From positions 4,340,001 to 4,404,000 of the forward strand of contig WHVY01000005.1 in NCBI GenBank assembly GCA_022266195.1: a DNA stretch of 64,000 nt. Reading direction: 5' to 3'. The stretch is from Tetranychus cinnabarinus. Taxonomy: Eukaryota > Arthropoda > Arachnida > Trombidiformes > Tetranychidae. Position 1 is the stretch's first letter, and each line of letters opens with the position of its first letter. The translations under genes and the position numbers were made by a program. The notes under the pieces are model-generated. The model was not told the origin of the DNA. It did not search any database and saw only the letters and a program-made list of their open reading frames with translations. Below, piece after piece: positions 37,996-49,692 of the stretch.

Positions 37996-38025
37996 TTGTC
38001 ACAATAATGATACAAATGGTTACAT
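37996..38025 (-). repeat. SINE-like tail fragment
   Basis: TTGTCACAATAATGATACAA matches part of the family tail. The copy is short and diverged. Confidence 0.35.
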
Positions 38026-38484
38026 GCTGTTTATAAATTGAGCCAAATGGATTGAACTTTGACTGGCAAATGGAAATGCGTTTGTTGGATTAAATCGCAT
38101 TTGATCATTAAACTGATTATAAATAGTATGGCAACGTTGCTTCAATTGAGTGTTCAAGTTTGAAAAGTGAAGAGTTTATTTAGGTAAATCAGCTCAATTA
38201 GCTGAATCCAATAAAAGTGATCAATAAATTGTTGCTTTTGTTGGCACAATATCAAGTGACTTTCTCTCTGCTCTTTCCCTCAGTTCAGCTGGAAGATTTC
38301 AAATTTTGTCAAATTCCCATTGTTTATGATTCTTCAAGTTGTCAACTTTGGGTTTGAATTTTTCTAGTTGAAAGGTATGCAACAATAATAAATGTATCTT
38401 TCATTTTGAATGCATTCATGAACAGAATATTTAAAAGAAACGAAAATAGTTTCAAAGTTAAACTCAATTCCTAAGTCAACTTGA

Positions 38485-38518
38485 CTTAACCTAACCTAAT
38501 CTAACCTAACTTAATCTA
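38485..38518. repeat. Short degenerate CCTAA (TTAGG-type) tract
   Basis: About seven five-base units run CTTAA, CCTAA, CCTAA, TCTAA, CCTAA, CTTAA, TCTA. TTAGG/CCTAA is the common arthropod telomere unit. The tract is far too short and mixed to be a telomere. Confidence 0.6.
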
Positions 38519-41500
38519 TTCTTGATCACATTTGTCCAAATATTTCAACAATGTGATTGAACTTGAATCAATGAAAAGTCAACTGAACATCAATCCTTGC
38601 TAAACAAAGAGTAAAGATTGAACGTGATTTTGGAAAACTCAAAATACTTTTCAAATTGACCTTTTTCATTGCTCGATTCACTGTTGAACAATCTAAATTG
38701 TTGAAAGTTCAATTGAATGAATTAATTAGTGAAACACTTGGCAACACATTGAGCTGACACTTTTCACGGTAATGTTAATTAAAGACATTTCCCTTTGTTT
38801 GGTGCAAATCCATTTTTCAAGGTTCACATAATTTTAACTGACCGATTGGCCATCAAGAAAAGGTTGTATGATTTGCTAATGATGTTGTCAAATTGTCCAT
38901 TCTGATAGAGTTTAGATTAAACTCATTGTTGGTCTTGTTGTTTTCAATTGAAATTTATTGAACCATAATTTTGTTCAACAATAATTCATCTTATTTTCCT
39001 TGGCTTGTTTATTCTGTTACTATTACTATTACTATTATCTGAAACAAAATTGTGAACTTTCACATGAAATCATCAATCCATTAAAAGTAAAAAGCCTAAA
39101 GTTGAGAGTAAAAGTAATGTTGCATTTCAAACAACTAGAAATGTGTTGAAATGTTGGTTCTTTTTGTGTGCAAAGAAACGAAAAGGAAAAAAAAGAAAAA
39201 TCTATTTCAATTTTGCTCGTTTCCTAATTTTTCATGAAACTTTTATTTACTTTTTGCTTTGCAATTCACTCAAAAACTGTTGAGTTATCATTTCATGTGA
39301 CACGAAAGTTGCCAAAAATACCAAACAATAAAACCTAAACTTATTAGCCGATCGAAACAAATTGAATCCAAAATGTGATTTAAGAGAAAAACGATTTCTA
39401 ATTTAAATCAAATTCCTGAAAAAGATTCCATCAAGTATCGAAATTGCTGAGATTCTGGTTTCGCCAACGTCAAGAATTGAACATTTAAATATTAAAGTAG
39501 CCAAAGACATTTCAAGAAGATTAAGATTCATCAAAGTAGCAAAATTGTTCAGAAAAAAAGTTAATTATTTTTGTCCAATTTAACTTTTTTTCTCCTTCGA
39601 TTCGTCTTTTCATCCTTTCAATGTTTAAATGTTTATCGATTCTGTAAATTGATTCAGCATTGTTGACATTCTTACAAAAATTCTGTTCATTTCAGGTAAC
39701 TTTTTCATCTATCAGGTAATTAGTTTACCGTAATGAAGATGAAGAGAGAAGAAAATTTTGTTAACTCAACATGGAAAAATTCTGATGAATATAGTCATGA
39801 ATTTTCTATTCTTAGATTAATCATTGATGACTTTGATGAAAACTCAAGATGGAATCGATTGCATATTCTGATCCAATTACGTTTTCAATTCAATAGAATT
39901 TTTTGTTCTTTTTTCGAAATGATGGTTGATGGATGAAATGAAATTGAAATTTAAACACAACATGAACGATAAAGTTTCAACGTTCATTTCTGAATGTGAA
40001 ACTTGACCTTTCAATTGCGTTTAAACAGCCTTTCACGCTGAGTTTACGTTGACAGAAGAAACTATGAAACGAGAAAATTGAAAGATTTATTGTTAATCGA
40101 CTTTGATTTGTCATTTTCTTGCAATTAAAAAAGCGATAAAACTGTGTGAGGAAAATCATTGAGTTGGAAATTAAAGTTCTGAGGTTCGAAGATGCTTTTT
40201 AGCTGAATCAAGATTATGAATCTTAATGGATAACTTAGTGTCTGGTCAATGATTCAGCTAGGTAAGATGTTAATGACAATTGATGACCCAACAAGATGAA
40301 AGATAAGACTTTTTTTCTTGTCATTATTTTTGTCTTTCATCCAAACATGACCGAGCTAACAATTGAATTTGATTTGACCAATGATTACAAATCATTTCTT
40401 TTTTTTCTGTTGACATTTTCAGTTACATTGTTTATCATTGTCCAATCATCTGCAATTTTAAAAGCAACTGACAAAAGATGTAAAAATTGGGATCAGATGA
40501 AAACGCAAATTTAGCAGCTGAATCATCAGGTTTTTCATGTAATCTTTAGTTCTTACTTTTTTTATATCTTGACCAGTGGACAAAATAATTGGTCAATTGG
40601 TTGCTTCATTTTAATCTTGCAACATATCATATTGATTATCAATAAATGAAAACATTAATTGGAAAGATGAGAACTGTTTGACTTTTGACCATTTCAACGG
40701 TCATTTGTTGGTCAACTGGTCACATGTAACCAACATGTTGAAATGTTTCTCGAGTGCAATTTTATCGCTTTAAATCTCACTGTTTTCAAAAGCAAAAACC
40801 TGCAAATTCAATATCCAATGTTAGTCTAGACTGAATGAACAGCTCATCAGAACCAATGACACTTCAACCAGCAGATTTACAATCCATGTCCAGTTGACAG
40901 CGCAGGCTTACTTTAACCATTTGCATCCAAATCCATGGAAAAAATGAATTTGTCGCCGAAAGTGTTGAAAAAGAATTCTCAATGAGCGGAAAAATGCGAA
41001 ATCGCAAAATAGATGAAATTCAAGTAACGATGTTTGGAAACTTAAATGCCAATAACTCCTGAAACATTCATCACAGAGTGTTACAACTTATTCAGTAAGA
41101 TATGTTCACTCGAAAAATGACGTTATGGCCTCATATCGATCTCTAACATAATCAGCTGCGATTTCCAAAAAATGACCTTCAATGACCTTGAACTTATATA
41201 ATATCTCTTGCCATTGGAAAGATAACCGAATTTTTCTCAAAACCAATTGATTAACTGAAAGGAATGGATAACTTCATATCCTTTGGGTGAGTGATGAGTT
41301 ATGAACATCTAAAATGACCTCAAAATGTCAGTTATAGTCAATAACGGATTGACCTTGAATGACTTTGGTCGTCTGAACCTATGGTTCTTCAATCTGTGGA
41401 AGCTCATGATTCAAGGCTGAGGCCTGTAGCATTAACCGTTCATGAGTTATGCCTGCAAAAAGGCGTAAATGAAAAAAAACGCCAGGTATTATTCGAAGAA

Positions 41501-44500
41501 CAAAAAGATCTATTTCGATCATGATTTCAAAACATTCTCACTCAATTTTTTCGAGCAGTTCTAATCTTTTCTCAACTTTAAAGTCACACAACGCCTCATC
41601 AGAAAATTTTGTTGAATCAATCAAGTTTTACAATTTTCCGATTTTGATTTAAATCGTGAAATCACATTGGCAATTTTCAATCATTACATTTCTAACTTAT
41701 CACTCAAGGTTCCAATTCATAAGATTCAGGTGAATCCGATATGTACAAATGTTTAATCTAAAAATATATTGACGAGCTAAAAGATGAAAGACATTTTTTC
41801 ATTACTCGACTGGCAAAATGTGTTGAGCCTGAAATTATTGATGAAACCTGGTCAAAACCGTTACTCTACAGTTTAAAGTGACCAGATCTTCAACATTAAC
41901 AATCATTTAATGACTAACCTTTCAATGATTGAATTCAAGTAAAGATATTGGTTAATATTTACAGAAGTGAAATATTTTCTTCTTTTTCTTTTTTTTCTCT
42001 CAAATTCAATTTTCTTAATACAAAGAGTTGAAGTGCACAATGAACACACAATAAAGCCTTGATGATCATCAGCTTCATCTTGTTATTACTTTCCTCATCA
42101 ACACTTAAAACTATTCATTAAGATTAACTCAATTGGATAAAAATCATTGTTGGTCAAATGCATCAACTGATATAATATTGAACCATTTTTCACTTACAAT
42201 TTCCTCCAACTTCATCTTCTTCCCTTCACTTTATCATCATTATCATCATCATCTCTGCACTTATAAGTTACGGACAAAATCCATTTAAAGACAATAATAT
42301 AATGATGATAGTTAAAGATGATCATTTGACCGAACAAAAAGAGGAAAAGAGAGAAAAACAAAATTTCCAATGAAGAACCATTATAATTCAATTGGATGAG
42401 AACTCAATTTTTGCTTCATTCTTCAACCTTTCCTCTCAAAGTGAAACAAATCATTTGAATGCAAATCGATTAAAGTTTGCTTGATAAACTGAAAAATCAA
42501 TGAAATTAACTGAACATTGAAGCAGCCAATTGAATGGTAAAGAGAAACAGAAGACCGAAAACAACAAAAAAACTGTTGACAGCAAATAAAGTTGAAACTT
42601 GTCAATTGATGATGTTGTTGAAGTGAACTGACATGGATTGATTTTTGTCGACTTGAAACCAGAGTCGAGACTTAATGATGATATTGTGATCATCATTTTG
42701 CTCACTCGATGATGATTGGTAATTATCATTTTCACTGTTGAAAGGAAGATGAAACAAGAAGCAAAAAGCACTTGAAAACACACACAACTCTGAAACAAAC
42801 CCAAAAACCTAATCCAATCAACATCAATTTGGGCGAACAAGAAAAGAGTTTTTTTTCTTTGCTGTGCAAGAATATGTTTTATCTCAATTTAGCTAATCAT
42901 TTCTTTTTCAATTACAATCAATTCACATCATCTTTACTCATCAAATATCGCTTCCTCATCTTTCACCGTTTCACCAAAGCTGCAGATAATCACTGGGTTC
43001 AATTTTTGAAATGCAAAGCAGCGAAACGCTAATTCAATTGGAAAACAGTGTTTTGCAAATTTAAAGAAACGCAATTATCAATCTGTCATTGATCTTGTAA
43101 CCTGTTCAATAATTGCTGCTGTTTCAATGTGGCTCATTACCGATTATCATAGGAAAACCCGGAAGGTTTGGGTGAAAGTTCCGAATGAGAAGTTTTCTTG
43201 ATCGTACATCTTTACTTTGGATTCAGTTGATCGCTCGACTGATCACAATATTTTGACATTTTTCAACCAACAATAACTAATGAGAGGCAAAAGCCTCTTA
43301 ACCAGTCGATAACAATTGTTTTTTTGTTCATCAAAAGTACAACGTTGTAACCAAGAAGGATTCTGACTTTTCTGATTTTCCGTCTTTTCGCCAAATCTTT
43401 TTATTGCTTTATCAGTTGAATATTTTTTCATGTTAAATATTAATGGTTTTAATGATATGGAAAGTAAACAAGAAAAATGAAGCGTAAAATGTTATTCATT
43501 TAAATTGACTTTCATATTGATTGTTCATTTGATAAATCATGATAATCTTTCTGGTTACAGAGAGAGGCAAGAATGGGAAGAGGCGAGCAACATGGAAAGA
43601 GTGTTCAATGTTGATAAAATGCTAATTATTAGTTGATCAACAATTTTTTATTGTTTACTTGAGCTTCTGTTTTCATTGAATGTTTACTGATGATCAGAGT
43701 AGCGCATTTCAATTACAAATTAACCTTGTAAACGGTTGCAAATTTTATTAATGTTTTCCTCGTAAAAATGAACTAATTTGTTTGCATTCAAAGTGTTTAC
43801 ATTGCCAAAGTTAATCTCTTTAATAAAGTAAAGTTGAGATTATCTGTAAATAGCTTTTCTGAGTTTACTGAAAATTTTATGCGCTTCAAGTTTGACTAAT
43901 TAGCGGGAAAAGTCGAGTTTCATGAAATCTCGAACAAATTTTTTATGTGATCGCTTGAAAAAAACTGTACACAAAACGATCCAAACTGTTCGATTCCAAT
44001 TATTGGATGGTCGATTGAGTGTTTGATTGCATTTGAGATTTTGAATTCTGCTATCGAATGCTAGAGAAAAAGATCGGTGAGACAGAAAAAAGAAAAATTT
44101 GAAAGTACAATTTTCGACTTTTGTTGACCTTTCAAAATTGAAGATACTGTAATCTGAGTTTTGAAATAAAATTTCTCATGACTTTCTAACCCGAGTGAAG
44201 GTCCAAACGATCTAAATTGGATTTTGGTTTCGAATCGAGAGACGCAGTAACACTTACTGTGCACTGGCCAGTTCTAGGTCGATGAAATTTTGCCTGCCTG
44301 AACCCAAATATTAAACGAAACTTAAGTTGTCAGAACTTTTAATGTCAAACTCTTTTTCGTTTCTTTTCCTTAAAATGATCATTTCTCAATTTGTAATGAT
44401 GGCCAGCTATTTTGACATCGAAATTGAAAAATGGGCATTCCTCTGCAAAAACAAACCATTGGACATCGACTTGACTCTAGTGTCTATTAATAACATTAGT

Positions 44501-47500
44501 TTGACATTTTATTGAAAAAAAACGCAAAATGAAATTTCGAAAGGTGAATCCGAATCAGGGCACCAATAAATGTGTTACTTTTTAATCATTTTCATCAAAC
44601 ATGAAATTCACTTTGGATTAATATTTTTAGTTAATTTTCCTCTGATCTTTATTTGCTTCTAAATTGCGCTCTCGAATGATCTTGTGTTGATAATCAGCCA
44701 TTCCTGGCAAGTTTTGCTTTTTATTGAACCTTTTTTTATTCTGTCTGAAACAAGCCATAAAGTCAACTTGCAATGGTCCAAAGGCAAAAAACAATTTACT
44801 GCAAAACATTGTTATCTTCATGAATGACGATCAAGAATCATCATGAAATGCTGCTCTCAGACAATCACTTTCAAGTTTACTTTCGATTCTTGTTAACTTA
44901 TCTGGAAAGCATCTGGAAATTCAGGTTCATGTTATTACTTAGATAAGAAGAAAAACTCTTTTTTTTTCTTCTTATTCTTTTGCTTCTTTTTTGCTTCTTC
45001 TTTCCCATCTTATCATGTTTCTTAAGGTTTGTTACCTCTTCTTTAAAATGCATCTTAATTTTAAATAAAAGTGAGATGATGTGCTTCAAAGTTATCCTCA
45101 TTGATTCACTGTTTCATGATGCTGGTTGAATCCAAAGTATCTATTTAATAGGAAAAGAAGAAAAAGAAGAAAAAATAACAACAAAATAGACTTTTTTTTA
45201 CACAACTTTTCATTCGACTTCATTTTTTACCTCATTTTTTACTCATTTTCTCGTTTCTTCACTTTACCTTCATTTCTCATTCTGACATTTGCCAATTGAT
45301 AACATGCTCTTGTTTAACAATTTACTTACAATCTAATTATTTAAACATAACATTAGTTGATCATCTTTATTCAATTTGATATTGAAACAGGTGAAATTAA
45401 ATTTGAAAACTTGATGAGTGAAGAAAAGGTTGCAATCCAATTTTGATGCAATGCATTTCTTGTCACATTCATTGCAAATAATTATGTTGTTTTGACAGCA
45501 ACTGTGAACATGAAAGTCACCACAATGTTCAGCTCCATTTAATCAACTTTTGCCCATAAAACCAGTTGAATTTGTTGAGCCAATAAAATGTTAGAAATGG
45601 CAAGAATAACAAAAAGACTTTTCTCATTATTATTAATCGCACTTTTCCTTTGGACATTTGCACACAAGAAGTGCATTTTAATGATTCAAAAGTAGACTCA
45701 ATGAGCCAACACTAGAGCAATCGTCCAATTGACCAAACAGAAACAATTTTTCTTTCATTTCACAGAATATTCAATGTTAATGGAAAAGAAAAGTAAAGAT
45801 GAAGATGAGAAGAAGAGAAAAGTTTCTTCCTTTGGTTGATCACTTTCTTCCTTTGAACAAGTTACACCTTCCAATCAACATGATTTTTACCTCTTCATCT
45901 GACTTTACTTCGTTAACTTATCTGCGTACTTTTATCACTCTTTTCATCTTCATCTTGTTTGCATCAACGACTCATAATGAGGAAAAGTTGAAAAAAGCAA
46001 AATTGCTTCCTATTATACAGGGTTAGTTGAGCATCTTTAATCGCCTGAAAAGCAATGGAATCTCAAATGAAGCTGCTTGTATAAGGTGATCAAGATAACC
46101 TTAACGATTCTATTCTTACTCACGATAACATGAAAGATTCGTTTCAAGTAAACAAAAGCTTTACTAAAACAGTAAAATACAGTCGCTTCAAATCAATCTG
46201 TTTTTAATCGACTGTACTGTATTAATTTCATTGTCCACTTTTCGATAATAAAATTTTACCGCTTTAATCCAGAGAAAAGATGGAAACGATTTTTTCGCAC
46301 GTCTTTCTTGTAGTCCTTCAATGTGTCCGAAAATATTTCTTGAATTTTCGTTCTTTTTCTTCCAAGATTTCAGCAATTTTAGCTCAATATTAAATCGACT
46401 CTCAACAAATATCTTAATCGGTGAATCTCATTCACAGAGTTTAAGGGTAATTCATTATTCGATAGCTTTTCTTACTTTTATATTTGAATATCATTGAGAG
46501 GTTGTTCGAGAGTTTTGACTGAATTTTTCGTTCTAACATTCTTTTTTAGCTCTGCAGTCAGAGGCATTGTATTATTGTTTGCAGTTGAATGCATGACTTT
46601 TGATTACATCGAAGGTTGAATAACTCGAACATCTGAATACTTAATTTTTGAGTGAACTTGCTTACTGTCCATATGAAGGATTTCGTATGTTTGCTTTGTT
46701 CGTCTACAAACAGATCACTATTTTAAGCGATAATGAATCTGGCACTTTACTGCTTAGGTTTGCTTCCAGATTTCCCTTTTTCTTTGGTCATTTACTCGAA
46801 CTGTGACTCGAAGACCACTTCTTTTATAACTTGAAATATAACAATGATAATTGTTTCATCATTCAACTGGCCCTGAATGAGCAACTTTAACTCAATCATT
46901 GAGCAAAAATAGCTAAAGTGAAATTCAATTTAAAGTACTTTTTTGGGTTAAAATTAACTTTAATGAAAAAAAAAATTGTTCCAATTATTTTGTTAACAAT
47001 TGATTTATCATTTTGAGATTGTTCAATTTCACCAGTTGATTTGACTGACTGAATCAAACTTATTTCACTCTCTATTACCTTGCATTGTTGAACATTGCAT
47101 TTCCCTTTCTTTTTGTTTCATTCCGTGTAACATTGCAATTTAATTGCACTTCTTTGCTCATTGTAATCAAACTAATTGTAATCTATTATGAATATGCTTA
47201 TCATGAAAATGAATTTTATGTTCGAGAGAAAAGAAAGAAAAAAGAATGTTTAAACAGATAAAAACAAACCTGATTGTTGATTAACAATTAAACGAGTGGA
47301 TCCAATGATTTTCTCGTGATTCAATGACTATCCCAAGTTGATAATTGTAATAACTTAATTCGGTCAATTAAAGTTAATCATTGCACCATTCATCGTGATA
47401 TCTCCAACAGTCAATCAACAATTGAAATGAAACAAATGAAAAGATTGGTAAACTGAAAGGCCAAAAAAAATCAACAATCATGATTAAAACATTTACAGGA

Positions 47501-47999
47501 ATCATGAATAGCGAGAAAAAAAAGTGAATCAAAATCGAGCCAAGCAAATGGCCAATTGAGATCTAAATTTGCAAATGATTTAATTACTCGAAACCATGTA
47601 GGCTTCAAGTTAATCTGTTGGATGAATTGGGTTTATTGAATTGTTGATTGAAAAGGCCAAACCTAAAAATTGGTTAAACTGAAAATTCCAAGCAAGAATG
47701 GGCAATTGAGGAAACTTAATTATAATCATCTTTAATCAAATTTATGTTCAATTACTTGATGAAACTAGATGAGTAAATAAATTTGGTTAATTTTTCTTTC
47801 TTCTTCTTTCTGTAGTTTGGGTTTTCCTTTGCATAAAAATATTTCTGGTTAACCTTATAAGGTTGATTCCTTCCTTGAGTTGACCCAAGTCAAGGTAGCA
47901 AAGTTTAACCTGTCAGACTAATGGTTTAGGCCAATAAGATGGTTCATTTAATTGGGTGCGAGGAAGCTCATCATTATTATCATTATCATGATGATCATC
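38519..47999. other. Gene-poor intergenic DNA
   Basis: No supported gene was found. A block with somewhat different composition lies at about 40900-41480 and contains TGACCTT-type repeats (near 41172, 41313 and 41350). A short frame at its left end faintly resembles a hAT transposase C-terminus, but this is not strong enough to annotate. A diverged repeat fragment is at 44050-44083, and a 14-base palindrome AACCTTATAAGGTT is at 47851-47864. A TAC/TAT triplet run is near 39017-39038. The remainder shows only AT-rich sequence. Confidence 0.5.
44050..44083 (+). repeat. Fragment of the 34.7-37.6 kb repeat family
   Basis: CTATCGAATG and, a few bases later, AGATCGGTGAGACA match the end of the copy at 37636-37672 in the same order and orientation. 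Confidence 0.45.
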
Positions 48000-48087
48000 A
48001 GGAAGGGAATAATCGAGAATGAAAGGTTAGTCTAAATATTTCTTTACCCACGCAACCTACGTAAACGGTAAACATACTCATTGAAAA

Positions 48088-48110
48088 TCATCATCATCAT
48101 CATCATCATC
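48088..48110. repeat. ATC triplet microsatellite
   Basis: About eight ATC units. A second run of the same unit is at 48397-48414. Confidence 0.8.
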
Positions 48111-48859
48111 TTCATCCTCCGCATTTTTGTTCAACTTGTTTTCATCTTCTCTTCTCTTCTTCTCTTGTTTCAACTTGTTCTTACTCCTCATCATTATCAG
48201 CTTTTAAACTTGATCCAGTCTTCATCTTCGTGATCAACAATCACATTTATCTGGATTAGCCATTTTGCTTTTTTCTCAATGAGACAACCAAATGAACTGA
48301 GCATTACTTGAGATCTTACTTTTTGTTTTCTTTTTCTTCTTTTTCTTCTTCCTTCTCTTTTTCCTCTCTTCGCCATCTTGATTCTGGTATTGATACATCA
48401 TCATCATCATCATCTTTTTTTGCCCTCAGGAATCTCATTGGCATCATCATAACACTTGGCCTTCTTTGCTTCTCTCATCACAATAAAAAGTTAATCTGGT
48501 TAAACCTGGGTTGTTACACTGATGCAAAAACATTTTCCACTTTTACTTCATGTAAATTCAGTAAACACTTTTATTGCCTTAGTCAGCATTTCACTTGAAC
48601 TTGTAGACCCATTTCAACCTGTAAATTTGATTCAAGACAATAATCGATTGAGATATCAGCTAAAATTAACCTCAATCATCTCAACATTTGATATTGTAAA
48701 GCTATTGGAAAACGAAAGGAAAAATAGATCAACTGTTAATACATCAAAGAAAATGTCAGATTGAGTGGAGGAAACAAAATCAACTTCAATCATGTGTTTA
48801 TTAAATAAAATCAACTTTACCCGTCAACTTTGTGACTAATAATCCATTCTAATTGGGTT

Positions 48860-48890
48860 TAATCACAATAATGCAAAATAATCCTGTTTT
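48860..48890 (-). repeat. SINE-like tail copy, degenerate
   Basis: AATCACAATAATGCAAAATA matches the family tail on the minus strand, with one ATA unit missing. Confidence 0.45.
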
Positions 48891-49024
48891 ACCCAATCAA
48901 ACCAATAAATTAAATCATTTATTGGGAAAACATTCAACCCGATTTCATATTTCTTTACCTTTACTGTTTATTTAGGATAAGTTTACTCAAGTTTACAAAA
49001 TTGTCTTTGAATAGATGAGATGTT

Positions 49025-49110
49025 ATCAGTTTTTTTCACAATATAATGCAATAACCTGATGACGTTACCAGCATACAGTGAATGCGTCAGACGATCGAAC
49101 TCTGAGTCAA
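49025..49110 (-). repeat. SINE-like tail copy with GACTCAGAGTTCGA motif
   Basis: Tail sequence (CACAATATAATGCAATAACC then TGATGACG) is followed by CAGACGATCGAACTCTGAGT. On the minus strand that second part reads as the GACTCA motif plus AGTTCGATC. Confidence 0.55.
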
Positions 49111-49610
49111 ATGAAGTGCAAAAACTTTGACTCTCGTGTTGGAACCAGATTTTTTCATAAAATCCGTTTTCTGATGTAACTTTTGATCGTCAACCAGAAA
49201 ATGCACTTATTTTGAGAAATAAAATTTTCTGTTTCTGATTAGTATGAAAGTTGTACTGGATACGAGCTCAATAGATTCTCTATCATTCTGAGAAAAACAA
49301 TTTCGAAAAGATAAATTTTCGCCAAAAAATTACCAAATGAACTTACGAACGAACCTTCTTGGTTACCTAATATTATGTGAGAATGGCTCATCCTTTGCCA
49401 CATGTTAAGTTTACCTGACTCCTGGTAACACATCACAAGAGCGGATGAATATTCATTTACCTTTATACCTTTTCACTTTTATTCCGATTACATTATCTAA
49501 ACTAGAGATCAAACTAAAAGTCATTAAGTTGAGAAGTTTAAGTGAAGCACAAAAATTGGATGCTTAACGAACTAAACTTGAGTTAAATGGATTAAGTTTT
49601 TTCCAGCCAA

Positions 49611-49692
49611 ATCTTATCAGTTTCTTGTTACAATAATAATGCAAAATAACCTGATGATGTTATGTGAACACCGAGTTAAACACTTGACTCAT
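49611..49692 (-). repeat. SINE-like tail copy, best preserved
   Basis: ATCTTATCAGTTTCTTGTTA, then CAATAATAATGCAAAATAAC and CTGATGATG, then CACTTGACTCATTA downstream. It shares both the core tail and the outer AAATCTTATCAGTTTCTTGT segment with the copy at 35248-35300. Confidence 0.7.

Noticed and set aside
40940..41060. hAT transposase C-terminal remnant
   Set aside because: Only an S-V-E-x-x-F-S-x-x-G-like phrase matches. There is no second conserved block, so it is mentioned only as a possibility.
48088..48414. Regularly spaced repeats that might suggest an array
   Set aside because: They are ATC microsatellites in a eukaryotic genome, with no unique spacers, so not CRISPR.
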